DNA from: CALNYZ01 sp942490945
GTDB lineage: Bacteria > Pseudomonadota > Gammaproteobacteria > UBA6429 > Thiohalophilaceae
DNA: 64,000 nucleotides
Direction: 5' to 3'
Assembly: GCA_942490945.1 (NCBI GenBank)
Contig: CALNYZ010000018.1
Location: 186,001-250,000, forward strand
Positions within the stretch are counted from its first letter, which is position 1, and the number at the start of each line of letters is the position of its first letter. Shown here piece after piece: positions 18,080 to 26,299 of the stretch. The translations under genes were made by a program, and so were the position numbers. Under the pieces are notes generated by a model. It did no database searches. It was not told the DNA's origin and worked only from the letters and a program-made list of their open reading frames with translations.

Positions 18080-19387
18080 ATGCGTACCAATCACCATACC
18101 CGACACGTTAATCTTTGCCAGCTTGCTATCTGCTTCGTGGTATTCATCTTTTGGCCGTCGTTGTTACAAGCCGCACTGACGCCAGAATTGAAGAAATTAC
18201 TTGCCGTCATGAATGTTGGTAGTGCCTTTGTTGTCGCGCCAGGCTACATCGTGACGAACAAGCACGTCGTTGGTGACAACAAGAACGTTCTGTTCATTCG
18301 TCAGGATCAAAGCAGTTTTGAAGGTGAACTTGTACTTGATGATGCAGACAATGATCTGGCGCTATTTTATGTTGCGCCGGAACAGATAAAGCTGACACCG
18401 TTGCCGCTTGTCAGTGAAAATACCAGCCTCGGCACACAGGTGTTCACTATTGGATTCCCTCATCCGGCTGTGCTGGGTATCAGCCCAAAAATGACAATGG
18501 GCTATATCAGTTCCGAACGTGGCTTTGAAGATAACCCTCGTAGCTTTCAGATTTCTGTTCCCTTGCAATCGGGTAACAGCGGTGGCCCGCTGCTTGATAT
18601 GCAGGGCAATGTTGTGGGTGTGACCTCATGGAAGCTGAATGCGGATAGCATGTTCAGACTCACAGGTGATATTCCACAAAACGTAAATTATGCAACCAAG
18701 GTAAGCTCGTTAAAAAAGCTTCTCAATACTATCCCGATAAAATGGCAATCGCAAAAAACACAAAAATCCAGACCATCATTGGATACGTTGGTTAAAGTTG
18801 TGCAAAAGAGTGTTTTTATCGTGCTGGCCGGGGCAAAGGATGTTAATAAAAACAGAGCGAATAATCTTGACCCTGTAAAAGGGCAAATTTTCGTTGATGC
18901 AGTCAGACTAAACCAGAAGCTCGCCCTGATCGTTTATGCTGAGCCACAGGGCGATAAACTGGGCGTAAGTGGTACAGGCCGCAGTGCATCACTTGACAGC
19001 TATTCCCGTACGGTTGCCGACATGATCAGTGAAGAACTGGTATTTCTGGCCAAAAACAACATCAGAATCAGCTTTTCACGTGCGGGAAACAAAGCCACAC
19101 CCTTTCTCTATGCGGCGGATAACAAGCTGTCAAGAAAAACGTTCTGCCAAAAACCGGATATCGACCTGGTGTTTATTGTTGATTACAACAATAGCAGTGA
19201 GATATGGAGTCCGAATGAAGTGACACTCAAATTATTTGAATGTGACACACTGAATCTACATAAGCAGACAGTTACGGTAGCATCCGATCACAGGGATAAA
19301 TTCATTACTGAGATCGATCTACGCAAGGCGGTAGACAATTTTTTTGCGACCCTGCCCGGCATGATTCACTGGACAGGGCGTGAGTAA
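18080..19387 (+). CDS. Secreted trypsin-like serine protease, copy 2 (tandem paralogue)
   Basis: This 435-residue protein is collinear with the preceding gene along its whole length: signal peptide ending near LLQAA, catalytic His62, Asp92 and Ser167 in the same motifs, no PDZ domain, and the same unknown C-terminal domain (SVFIVLAGAKDVNK, LDPVKGQIFVD, NNF/HNFFATLP-type end before TGRE). The proteolytic domains are much more alike than the C-terminal halves, which suggests that the two copies differ mainly in what they recognise. The gap between the genes is 85 bases, so co-transcription is possible. Confidence 0.85.
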   Translation: MRTNHHTRHVNLCQLAICFVVFIFWPSLLQAALTPELKKLLAVMNVGSAFVVAPGYIVTNKHVVGDNKNVLFIRQDQSSFEGELVLDDADNDLALFYVAPEQIKLTPLPLVSENTSLGTQVFTIGFPHPAVLGISPKMTMGYISSERGFEDNPRSFQISVPLQSGNSGGPLLDMQGNVVGVTSWKLNADSMFRLTGDIPQNVNYATKVSSLKKLLNTIPIKWQSQKTQKSRPSLDTLVKVVQKSVFIVLAGAKDVNKNRANNLDPVKGQIFVDAVRLNQKLALIVYAEPQGDKLGVSGTGRSASLDSYSRTVADMISEELVFLAKNNIRISFSRAGNKATPFLYAADNKLSRKTFCQKPDIDLVFIVDYNNSSEIWSPNEVTLKLFECDTLNLHKQTVTVASDHRDKFITEIDLRKAVDNFFATLPGMIHWTGRE

Positions 19388-19404
19388 ACACAGGTACTCT
19401 ATTT

Positions 19405-19590
19405 TTAATACGAGCGTCTGACCAAATAATATAATCCGATAAGACATAGTGAGGCGCCAAAAAAAAGAAATATATTCTGACTAAAACTGTAGCTGGTAAA
19501 AGTGTGTTCATTTATCAAGGTATTCAGGCTATGGGCAACGATTGTTGCGCCTCCTATAAAGCCAAGTGCTCCTATAATTCTGTTTTTCAT
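19405..19590 (-). CDS. Small inner-membrane protein, 61 residues
   Basis: This is an unrecognised small protein with two predicted membrane helices: an N-terminal one (IIGALGFIGGATIVAHSL) and a C-terminal one (IFLFFGASLCLIGLYYLV) ending in Arg-Arg-Ser-Tyr. ATG 19590 is chosen because AGGGGAGA lies a few bases upstream; the longer reading from 19617 lacks such a site. It is convergent with the second protease gene, 17 bases apart. Confidence 0.6.
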   Translation of the reverse strand: MKNRIIGALGFIGGATIVAHSLNTLINEHTFTSYSFSQNIFLFFGASLCLIGLYYLVRRSY

Positions 19591-19908
19591 GTTGGTCTCC
19601 CCTGCTATGGCAGGCAACGTTTATTGGTTTTCAGGTTTGTTTTAGGAGACAATATTACGGCGTGATTGTCTGATGCTGTGATTCTTTTAAATCAGCAACG
19701 ACAAGACTAATAATATAAGGTATTGAGTGTCAACACTATAGAGTGAAACCTGTGAACAGGTTACAAGCTGACAGTTACGAATTGTTAGCTGTGTCACAAT
19801 TCCACAGTTTAGCTTGACAGAATTTATACAACGCCTCTGTGCATAGTATTCATAGCTCTTTAGCTAAAACACGCAGATAGTCATCGAATGTATTAAAAGG
19901 AGTCAGAC
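19591..19908. other. Intergenic region with a consensus -35 hexamer
   Basis: This 318-base gap lies between divergent genes. TTGACA at 19814-19819 is a perfect -35 hexamer, but no good -10 hexamer lies at 16-18 bases; TAGTAT at 19844 is 24 bases away. The plus-strand gene has a good ribosome site, AAAAGGAG, just before 19909. No other structure is apparent. Confidence 0.35.
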
Positions 19909-20205
19909 ATGCATGTTACCCTGGTTCATGTTCACGTTGTTGCCAGTCATATTGAGGAATTTATCGCCGTATCAAAGCTGAATCACGACGCTTCCATTCA
20001 GGAACCTGGCAATTTACGTTTTGATATACTGCAAAACCCGTCTGATCCAACTCGGTTTGTTTTATATGAGGCCTATCGAAGTGAGAATGATGCGCAGGCG
20101 CACAAGCAAACTGCACATTATATGCGTTGGCGCGAAACCGTTGCTAACTGGATGGCCTCACCTCGAGAGGGTATTACCTTCAATGGCTTGTTTCCACAGT
20201 TATAG
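19909..20205 (+). CDS. ABM-fold (LsrG/YgiN-like) putative monooxygenase
   Basis: This 98-residue protein belongs to the antibiotic biosynthesis monooxygenase fold. The hallmarks are the N-terminal strand TLVHVHVVASHIEEFIAVSK, EPGNLRFDILQNPSDPTRFVLYEAY, and the HYMRW segment near the end of the helix. Members are cofactor-free small oxygenases or isomerases such as the quinol monooxygenase YgiN and the autoinducer-2 processing protein LsrG; the substrate cannot be read here. The start is supported by AAGGAG. The gene is 14 bases upstream of an iron alcohol dehydrogenase, a likely two-gene operon. Confidence 0.82.
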   Translation: MHVTLVHVHVVASHIEEFIAVSKLNHDASIQEPGNLRFDILQNPSDPTRFVLYEAYRSENDAQAHKQTAHYMRWRETVANWMASPREGITFNGLFPQL

Positions 20206-20219
20206 AAGATAAGCAAACC

Positions 20220-21404
20220 ATGAAAAGTTTCAGCATTACCAGAATACCCCGGATAGAATTTGGACGCGGAAAATTTGCTGTCTTGCCGGACTATATAGCC
20301 ACCTATGGGCAGCGTGTTTTACTGGTGACAGGCGCCAGCAGTTTCCGTCAGACGGAAAACTGGCAGTGGCTACTTGATCAACTGGAAGGTAAAAAAATTC
20401 ACTGGCAAGACGTGACGATTGCAGATGAACCCTCACCAACATTAATCGACGGTATTATAAGGCAATATTCAGAACAAGCGTTTGATGTTGTGGTTGGCAT
20501 TGGCGGTGGTAGCCCGTTAGATGCGGCGAAAGCCATTGCCGGTTTATTAAGAGTAAAACATTCGGTATTGGATTACCTGGAGGGTGTTGGACCAGAGCTG
20601 GACTATACAGGCCCGGCAATTCCGTTAATTGCTGTGCCAACGACTGCAGGCACCGGCAGTGAGGCGACCAAAAATTCGGTCTTGAGTGAACATGGCAAAC
20701 AGGGATTTAAAAAATCCTTTCGCCATGAAAAGCTGGTCGCAGAAATTGCACTGGTTGATCCGGCATTATTGGCAAGTTGCACACCGGATTTAATAGCCGC
20801 GAATGGTATGGACGCCCTGACCCAGCTAATTGAGTCCTATGTTTCAAGTAAGGCAAATGCATTAACCGACAGTCTTGCCTGGCAGGCCATTGAGATGGCA
20901 GCCCCGGCACTTGTCGAGTGGTATAAAAATGGATCACAGGCACAAGCAGCGCAAGATAGTATGGCCTATGCGGCACTGGTATCGGGTATAACTCTGGCGC
21001 AAGTTGGGCTGGGATCGGTGCATGGTCTGGCATCACCGATGGGAGCCTTTTTCCCCATTCCACATGGCGTTGTGTGTGGCACCTTGCTTGCGGCGGCAAC
21101 AGCCGTCAACATCAAGGCTATGCAGGAACGAGAAGCGGGAAATCCGGCCCTGGCAAAATATGCGCGACTGGGCGAACTGTTAACAAGCAGTCAGAAACTG
21201 CCTGACACGGTCGGCTGTGACAAACTGCTCGAGATACTCACGCGCTGGAGCGAAGAATTAAATTTGCCGCGCCTGTCTGCATATGACATTAAACAAAGCG
21301 ATCTGGACCATATTGTTGCAAATGCACGGGGCAGCAGCATGCAAACCAACCCGATTGTCCTGACGGATAGCGAAATAAAATCTGTCCTGTTACAACGATT
21401 GTAA
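20220..21404 (+). CDS. Iron-containing alcohol dehydrogenase
   Basis: This 394-residue group III alcohol dehydrogenase should oxidise or reduce an alcohol/aldehyde with NAD(P). The NAD-binding motif GIGGGSPLDAAKAIAG and the signature PTTAGTGSEATKNSVLS are clear. Metal ligands are visible as the Asp in AANGMDALTQLIESY and the histidines in SVHGLASPMGAFFPIPHG. Substrate preference is unknown. Its operon partner is an ABM-fold oxygenase, so the pair may process a small carbonyl compound. Confidence 0.9.
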   Translation: MKSFSITRIPRIEFGRGKFAVLPDYIATYGQRVLLVTGASSFRQTENWQWLLDQLEGKKIHWQDVTIADEPSPTLIDGIIRQYSEQAFDVVVGIGGGSPLDAAKAIAGLLRVKHSVLDYLEGVGPELDYTGPAIPLIAVPTTAGTGSEATKNSVLSEHGKQGFKKSFRHEKLVAEIALVDPALLASCTPDLIAANGMDALTQLIESYVSSKANALTDSLAWQAIEMAAPALVEWYKNGSQAQAAQDSMAYAALVSGITLAQVGLGSVHGLASPMGAFFPIPHGVVCGTLLAAATAVNIKAMQEREAGNPALAKYARLGELLTSSQKLPDTVGCDKLLEILTRWSEELNLPRLSAYDIKQSDLDHIVANARGSSMQTNPIVLTDSEIKSVLLQRL

Positions 21405-21545
21405 AAATCATGCAAGTGATTGATTTTGGATGTTGCGCAAGCTTGTTACAAACATAAAGTCGTTGAATACTTCTGAATAGACAGGACGAGCCAGCACGGG
21501 GTTTGATATAATGGCGACATCATCTTGATGTTTGCAGGAAGATGT

Positions 21546-21893
21546 ATGAGCAACAGTGACAAAACCAGTAAAAACAAAGCCAGACTTTCAATGCCAGGTG
21601 AGCAAGACTATCTGGAAGAATTAAAATCTCCCTGGAAAACCATGCAGCAAGACATTGCTGCAGCGCTTGCGATAATCAATTCTGAAACGGACATGCCGTT
21701 TACACAAATCAGCTTTATCAAAAAAGTGGAACAATGCGGTAACACTCTGGAGTTCAGCTTTCCGGATTGGCACATGCCGGTTGAATCATATTTTGTGAAT
21801 CAATACGGCAAGGAAGAAGGCAGTTATATTTTTGATAAAGTCGTTATTCAGTTGTTCAAACGTGCCAGGGGTACACAGGTAGCGTTGCACTGA
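21546..21893 (+). CDS. Hypothetical protein, 115 residues
   Basis: I do not recognise this protein. ATG 21546 follows an AGGAAG ribosome site (the ATG at 21525 lacks one). A TATAAT sequence at 21507-21512 may be its -10 element, although no good -35 is seen. The first 18 residues are polar and Lys/Ser/Asn-rich; the rest looks like a soluble alpha/beta domain with WKTMQQDIAAALAIINSE and FSFPDWHMPVESYFVNQYG. There is no signal peptide. The neighbour is a convergent trkH fragment. Confidence 0.65.
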   Translation: MSNSDKTSKNKARLSMPGEQDYLEELKSPWKTMQQDIAAALAIINSETDMPFTQISFIKKVEQCGNTLEFSFPDWHMPVESYFVNQYGKEEGSYIFDKVVIQLFKRARGTQVALH

Positions 21894-21938
21894 CTAGCAA
21901 GCAGTCTTTTCGCATTACAAATTCCCGTCCGGAGAGAA

Positions 21939-22205
21939 TCAGGCACGCCAGAATTCAGGCGATAACAAAACCAGAACCGATACAATTTCAAGCCGACCGA
22001 GTAACATCGCAATAATAGCCAATGACCTGGCAGGGTCGCCCATTGATGCAAATCATGATGCTACTTCACCGTACCCAGGATCCATAATGTTCATGCAAGT
22101 GGCAATTGCAGACAAAGCGGTTACTTGATCAACGCCGACAGAAATCATGAACGCAATAAAATAAGGAAACTGGTTATATAAAGCGAACAAAACCGAATAT
22201 ACTCT
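21939..22205 (-). pseudogene. trkH: C-terminal fragment of a TrkH-type potassium transporter, with an internal stop
   Basis: Read on the minus strand in a single frame, this stretch gives a clear TrkH C-terminus: SVGVDQVTALSAIATCMNI, then GPG-like DPGYGEVAS, a TGA stop at about 22050-22053, then FASMGDPARSLAIIAMLLG, then RLEIVSVLVLLSPEFWRA and a final stop at 21939-21941. Intact TrkH proteins read the same order (GPGLG, NF.SM, MLLGRLE, LVLF.P.FWR). Only about 90 of some 480 residues remain, the 5' end is missing, and an in-frame stop interrupts the rest. It abuts an FkbM methyltransferase gene, so that gene may have replaced most of trkH. Confidence 0.82.
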
Positions 22206-22281
22206 GCATGGTTCGTTCTCGCAGGGTTTGCTGTTGAGTATTATTGAAGATAAAAAAGATGTTGTTGTGCAGGTAAATTTA

Positions 22282-23109
22282 TTATTTTTTATACGCATAT
22301 AACATGACTAGTTGTGGTTCTGTTCTGGCGCTGTTGTCCTGGTCATTGCAGTGCAAGCGGTAGCCAAAATTTTCCTTTTCCAGAATAGATAGTATTTCCG
22401 ATAGCCGATCCATTTTAGAGCCGATATGGTGGTGATATTCCAGAATTAGCTGGTCTATATGTTTGAGTTTGTCGTTGTCGTGTAAATCATGAAATACATC
22501 CGTTTCGGCACCTTCGATATCCATTTTCATGAAATCAACCGTTGTATTGATATAATCCGAAAGTTTGACGGCCTCGACATCGCGGGTGGTTGTTTTGTCA
22601 GTCGTTTCAGTTGTACTGGTGATTGCGCCAGGGCGGTCTGCATTATAACTGAACTTCAGAGTACCATTTTCACGTGAGACCGCATTGTTATGAACGATAA
22701 TGTCAGATAATCTGTTTTCGTTAACATTTTTTTCAAGACACGTAAATGCATCAATATCCGGTTCAAAAGCAATAATTTTTGCTGCGGGATAAAGATGTTT
22801 GAAATAAAGTACAGACAGACCGATGTTACTGCCACAATCAATGATAGAGGGCGAGTTAGTGGTAGATTTAAAATAATATTCGTTGTTGATGAAAATATCC
22901 GAAAAAACATAAGAAAAGGCATCGTATAAACAATAGTTTATGTTGTAATCCAACAAGCGAAATGTATTGTTGTTAGGTCGAAAACGTTTAAACACAATGC
23001 ATCGAAAATAATCGCGCAATATCTGTTTTTTAAATTTTGCAGTGATATTTTGTCGTTTGAGCGTACGGTAAACATGCAATGTTTCGATTGCTTGTCCTAT
23101 AATATTCAC
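22282..23109 (-). CDS. FkbM-family methyltransferase, short form
   Basis: This 275-residue SAM-dependent methyltransferase has SIIDCGSNIGLSVLYFK as the SAM loop (about 88-104), IIAFEPDIDAFTCLEKNV, and the family signature VDFMKMDIEGAETDVFHDL. The start is GTG 23109, overlapping the TGA stop of ubiB by four bases, so it is translationally coupled to ubiB. The gene is AT-rich compared with ubiB. The substrate is unknown; coupling to ubiB may simply reflect insertion downstream of it. It lies next to a trkH remnant and shares only the catalytic domain with the other FkbM gene at 13277-14569. Confidence 0.86.
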   Translation of the reverse strand: MNIIGQAIETLHVYRTLKRQNITAKFKKQILRDYFRCIVFKRFRPNNNTFRLLDYNINYCLYDAFSYVFSDIFINNEYYFKSTTNSPSIIDCGSNIGLSVLYFKHLYPAAKIIAFEPDIDAFTCLEKNVNENRLSDIIVHNNAVSRENGTLKFSYNADRPGAITSTTETTDKTTTRDVEAVKLSDYINTTVDFMKMDIEGAETDVFHDLHDNDKLKHIDQLILEYHHHIGSKMDRLSEILSILEKENFGYRLHCNDQDNSARTEPQLVMLYAYKK

Positions 23110-24776
23110 AGGTTAGATTTATACCAGGTTGCAATCAAAACAAGGCTCCCTATTCCACCGAGTATCCAGCTGATAATCGGTATCATGTTAAAAGAAAGTA
23201 CAGCTTCGCTGGATTGTGTTAATAAAATTGCCGCGCTGATAACCATCGCACTACCAATAATACTGTTAACGGTATGCCTGTTATTTCGTGCTATATTCAA
23301 TTTAAGTTGTTGCAGTTGTGCATCATTCAGTGTGTATTGTAGTTTACCTTCTTTGGCGTCGTTTAAGACTTCATAAAACACCCCGGGCAGTTTTGGCATT
23401 TGTTCCATCCATAGCGGAAAGTTTTCGCGAAATTGTTTTATAAACGCTTTTGGTCCAACCTGTTGCGCGATCCACTGGTTCAGAAAAGGCTTGGCCGTTT
23501 TCCATAAATCCAGATCAGGATATAACTGCCTGCCCAGCCCTTCTATGTTAAGCAGGGTTTTTTGCAACAGAACCAGTTGTGGTTGTACTTCAATATTGAA
23601 CCGACGTGCAGTCTGAAACAAACGCAACAATACATGTCCGAATGAAATTTCTTTCAACGGCTTGTCAAATATAGGTTCACATACTGTTCTTATGGCCGAT
23701 TCGAATTCTTCAACGCGTACATTTTTATCCACCCAGCCGGAGTCAATATGTAATTGTGCAACACGCCGATAGTCACGATTAAAAAACGCGTGAAAATTTT
23801 CTGCCAGATAACGCTGGTCATTCTGGCTTAGTGTGCCCATGATCCCGAAATCAACGGCGATGTATTTTCCTTCGTCAGAGACAAAAATATTACCAGGGTG
23901 CATGTCGGCATGAAAAAAACTGTCACGAAACACCTGGGTAAAAAATATTTCCACGCCATTTTCTGCCAGCGTTTTGAGATCAATGCCGGCAGTTGTTAGT
24001 GCAGGAATCTTGCTGATGGGAATACCATGAATACGCTCAATTACCAGTACGTCTTTTCGGCAGTAATCAAAAAAGACCTCCGGCACATAGAGCAGACTGG
24101 AAGTGGAAAAATTGCGTCGCAGCTGGTTGGCATTGGCGGCTTCACGCATCAGATCCAGCTCGTCCAGTATGGTGCGTTCAAATTCTGCGACAACTTCAAC
24201 GGGTCGTAACTGTTTTCCTGCTGACCAGTAGCGCTGCAGTTTTTCTGCAATAACATACAGCACACCAATATCGCGTTTAATAACCGGTAAAATTTTCGGG
24301 CGTAGTACCTTGACCACAACCTGTTTGCCATTGTGCAAGCTCGCGAGGTGTACCTGTGCAATCGATGCCGAGGCCATGGGTTGCGGGTCAAAACTGGCGA
24401 AGGTTTCTTTAACGCTACAACCATGTGCCTTTTCGATAATGGCTTGTGCCTGTGCACCGGGAAACGGCGGCACCTGGTCCTGCAATTTTGCCAGCTCATC
24501 GGCAATGTCATCCGGCAACAGGTCGCGGCGAGTTGAGAGTATTTGTCCAAATTTTACGTAAATGGGTCCGAGCGACTCGAGGCTTTTGCGAATGCGAACA
24601 CCACGATTTTTTTGACTGTTATTGGAAAGCGTCGATAACCATAACCATGGCATAAACAGGCGCAGGAAGCGCAAGGGGCGAAACAGGTGACTCGCCAGAA
24701 TCAGGTCGTCCATGCCATTTTTAATCAACACCCAGCTGATGCTGAGCAGGCGTAATTGTTGCGCGAATGGAATCAT
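23106..24776 (-). CDS. ubiB: UbiB protein kinase-like ATPase for ubiquinone synthesis
   Basis: UbiB is an atypical kinase/ATPase of the ABC1/ADCK family that supports ubiquinone biosynthesis at the inner membrane. The 556-residue length is typical. The family motif KxGQ appears in YVKFGQILSTRRDLLPDD; the conserved lysine lies in KQVVVKVLRPK, the ExD motif in ILDELDLMREAAN, the HxDxHPGN loop in FFHADMHPGNIF and the metal motif in AVDFGIMG. Two hydrophobic helices close the C-terminus (about 505-552). In most relatives ubiB follows ubiE and ubiJ; here it is 8-11 kb away from them. Confidence 0.95.
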   Translation of the reverse strand: MIPFAQQLRLLSISWVLIKNGMDDLILASHLFRPLRFLRLFMPWLWLSTLSNNSQKNRGVRIRKSLESLGPIYVKFGQILSTRRDLLPDDIADELAKLQDQVPPFPGAQAQAIIEKAHGCSVKETFASFDPQPMASASIAQVHLASLHNGKQVVVKVLRPKILPVIKRDIGVLYVIAEKLQRYWSAGKQLRPVEVVAEFERTILDELDLMREAANANQLRRNFSTSSLLYVPEVFFDYCRKDVLVIERIHGIPISKIPALTTAGIDLKTLAENGVEIFFTQVFRDSFFHADMHPGNIFVSDEGKYIAVDFGIMGTLSQNDQRYLAENFHAFFNRDYRRVAQLHIDSGWVDKNVRVEEFESAIRTVCEPIFDKPLKEISFGHVLLRLFQTARRFNIEVQPQLVLLQKTLLNIEGLGRQLYPDLDLWKTAKPFLNQWIAQQVGPKAFIKQFRENFPLWMEQMPKLPGVFYEVLNDAKEGKLQYTLNDAQLQQLKLNIARNNRHTVNSIIGSAMVISAAILLTQSSEAVLSFNMIPIISWILGGIGSLVLIATWYKSNL

Positions 24777-24890
24777 GAAATAGGATACTGCACCAATATT
24801 TAAGTACAGGAATTTTAAGGCTATTTTAGCCGGATAGCCAGCGACATCAGGGGCAATATGTGCTTATTCGGGTATAAACAATGGACCTGA

Positions 24891-25121
24891 TTAATTATCG
24901 GTATGAGCAGATCGATTCATGGCAATACGAAGTCGTATTATTTGCAGCATGGCCAGCAAGATCAGCGCGCCACCAGAAATAATAAATACCCAGTGCGACA
25001 CATCGGGTAGCAAGGTCGTATCCAGCATCACGATTTTATAAACGCCGATGGCGACCAGCATGGTTCCCAGCAGATCAAGCACAACCCAGAATAGTAATTT
25101 TCGAGTCAAACTAGCGTGCAT
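24891..25121 (-). CDS. Small two-helix membrane protein, 76 residues
   Basis: This unrecognised protein has two membrane helices (about 8-30 and 41-62: LLFWVVLDLLGTMLVAIGVY and WVFIISGGALILLAMLQI) joined by a short acidic loop, with a basic cytoplasmic tail. It overlaps the upstream YcxB-like gene by 11 bases, so the two are probably co-translated. Confidence 0.65.
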   Translation of the reverse strand: MHASLTRKLLFWVVLDLLGTMLVAIGVYKIVMLDTTLLPDVSHWVFIISGGALILLAMLQIIRLRIAMNRSAHTDN

Positions 25122-25611
25122 CGAACCAGCCCTTTATGGTGTTAATTTCGATTTCTGTCAGTAAATTAATGGGGATAAAGTAAGCGGTGTTTTTTGTGAT
25201 ATAGAATAATAAAAACTGTGTCGTCTTCTCCACGGCACGAACATTGTTCCATACAATGTCGACATTAAAGCCTTCGCCATAGTTACGAAAACCCACGGCG
25301 GTAATATCATAGTGCTGTAACTTTTGTGCGGACATGTTCTGATTAAATTGTTTACTGACGTGGTAGTACTGAATCAAGGGCATAACAATAAACGCATAGC
25401 CAAATGTTGCCAGCATGAACAGCCAAATCGGGAGGTTAGGTAAAAAATCATCGGAGATGGTGAATCCCTGATCATAAGCCACCACGAGATAGACCAGAGG
25501 TAAGCCAACAAAAAAGGCGTAAAACCACTTGGCAGCTGGCGAGCGATGAAAAATATGCCGTGAGGCCGTGAACTGGGTTGCCACGTCAACAGAAAAGGAT
25601 TTGTGAATCAT
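25111..25611 (-). CDS. YcxB-like membrane protein
   Basis: This 166-residue protein has two central membrane helices (about 29-47 and 60-80) followed by a soluble C-terminal domain of the YcxB-like type. That domain reads ITAVGFRNYGEGFNVDIVWN, then VRAVEKTTQFLLFYITKNTA, then YFIPINLLTEIEINTIKGW; the W..V/FLFY/FIP pattern is characteristic. Its function is unknown. It forms a likely pair with the overlapping 76-residue membrane protein. Confidence 0.7.
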   Translation of the reverse strand: MIHKSFSVDVATQFTASRHIFHRSPAAKWFYAFFVGLPLVYLVVAYDQGFTISDDFLPNLPIWLFMLATFGYAFIVMPLIQYYHVSKQFNQNMSAQKLQHYDITAVGFRNYGEGFNVDIVWNNVRAVEKTTQFLLFYITKNTAYFIPINLLTEIEINTIKGWFDAR

Positions 25612-25869
25612 GTTATAGATTATAATGCATTCTCATCGCGCTGCAGTTTTCTTCATGCATAAATATTGTACACATGTAATGTAAAGAAATTTTTTTACTG
25701 TAGATAAATAACTCCATGCAATAGAAATTATTGCTTACAAACAGCCATTAATTTATGTACAGGAATGAATATTGTATGTTTACATTTATCTGTTATAGTA
25801 AACGCAACAAAGATAATAATGATTTACTGTAGAAATTCTAGAATACCAAAATAATAAATACGGGATTTT

Positions 25870-26256
25870 ATGGCGTACTCAATTAAGGCTGACGAAGAGC
25901 ACCAATTTATTCATGTTATATATTCTGGCAATGTCACACTCGATGAGCGTAAGGCTGCTGTAAAAGAAGGATCAGAACTGCTATCCGAGTTAGGATATAA
26001 CAAGGTATTGGTCGATCTCACGAATGCACGGCTGGTGCATGAAAGTCTTGACGAGCAGGACAAGTTCGCCACCATGCTCAGCATGCACCCGGTTGTATCA
26101 AAATGTAGAGTCGCGTTCGTATCAAACTCTGCCACTGACAACAATTTTTTTATTGAGGTACTCGCGCGCGCACGGCATTGTGATTGCCGACAATGCAATA
26201 GCCTGGAAGAAGCCAAAAGTTGGTTATTGGAAGACAAGCTGCTCAGTTTGAAATAA
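25870..26256 (+). CDS. STAS/SpoIIAA-like single-domain protein
   Basis: This 128-residue soluble protein resembles SpoIIAA-like/STAS domain proteins: IHVIYSGNVTLDERKAAVKE, a conserved LVDLTNARL strand, VAFVSNSATDNNFFIEVLAR and the final SLEEAKSWL helix. These small proteins often bind lipid or a partner kinase, but the role here is unknown. A CDCRQC cluster near residue 105 is unusual and could be redox- or metal-active. The 258-base AT-rich region upstream contains a GTTTAC...GTAAAC inverted pair, possibly regulatory. Confidence 0.65.
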   Translation: MAYSIKADEEHQFIHVIYSGNVTLDERKAAVKEGSELLSELGYNKVLVDLTNARLVHESLDEQDKFATMLSMHPVVSKCRVAFVSNSATDNNFFIEVLARARHCDCRQCNSLEEAKSWLLEDKLLSLK

Positions 26257-26299
26257 TTTTCTGCGTATCGTGGCGCTTAATACAAGCGACAGGATACTG

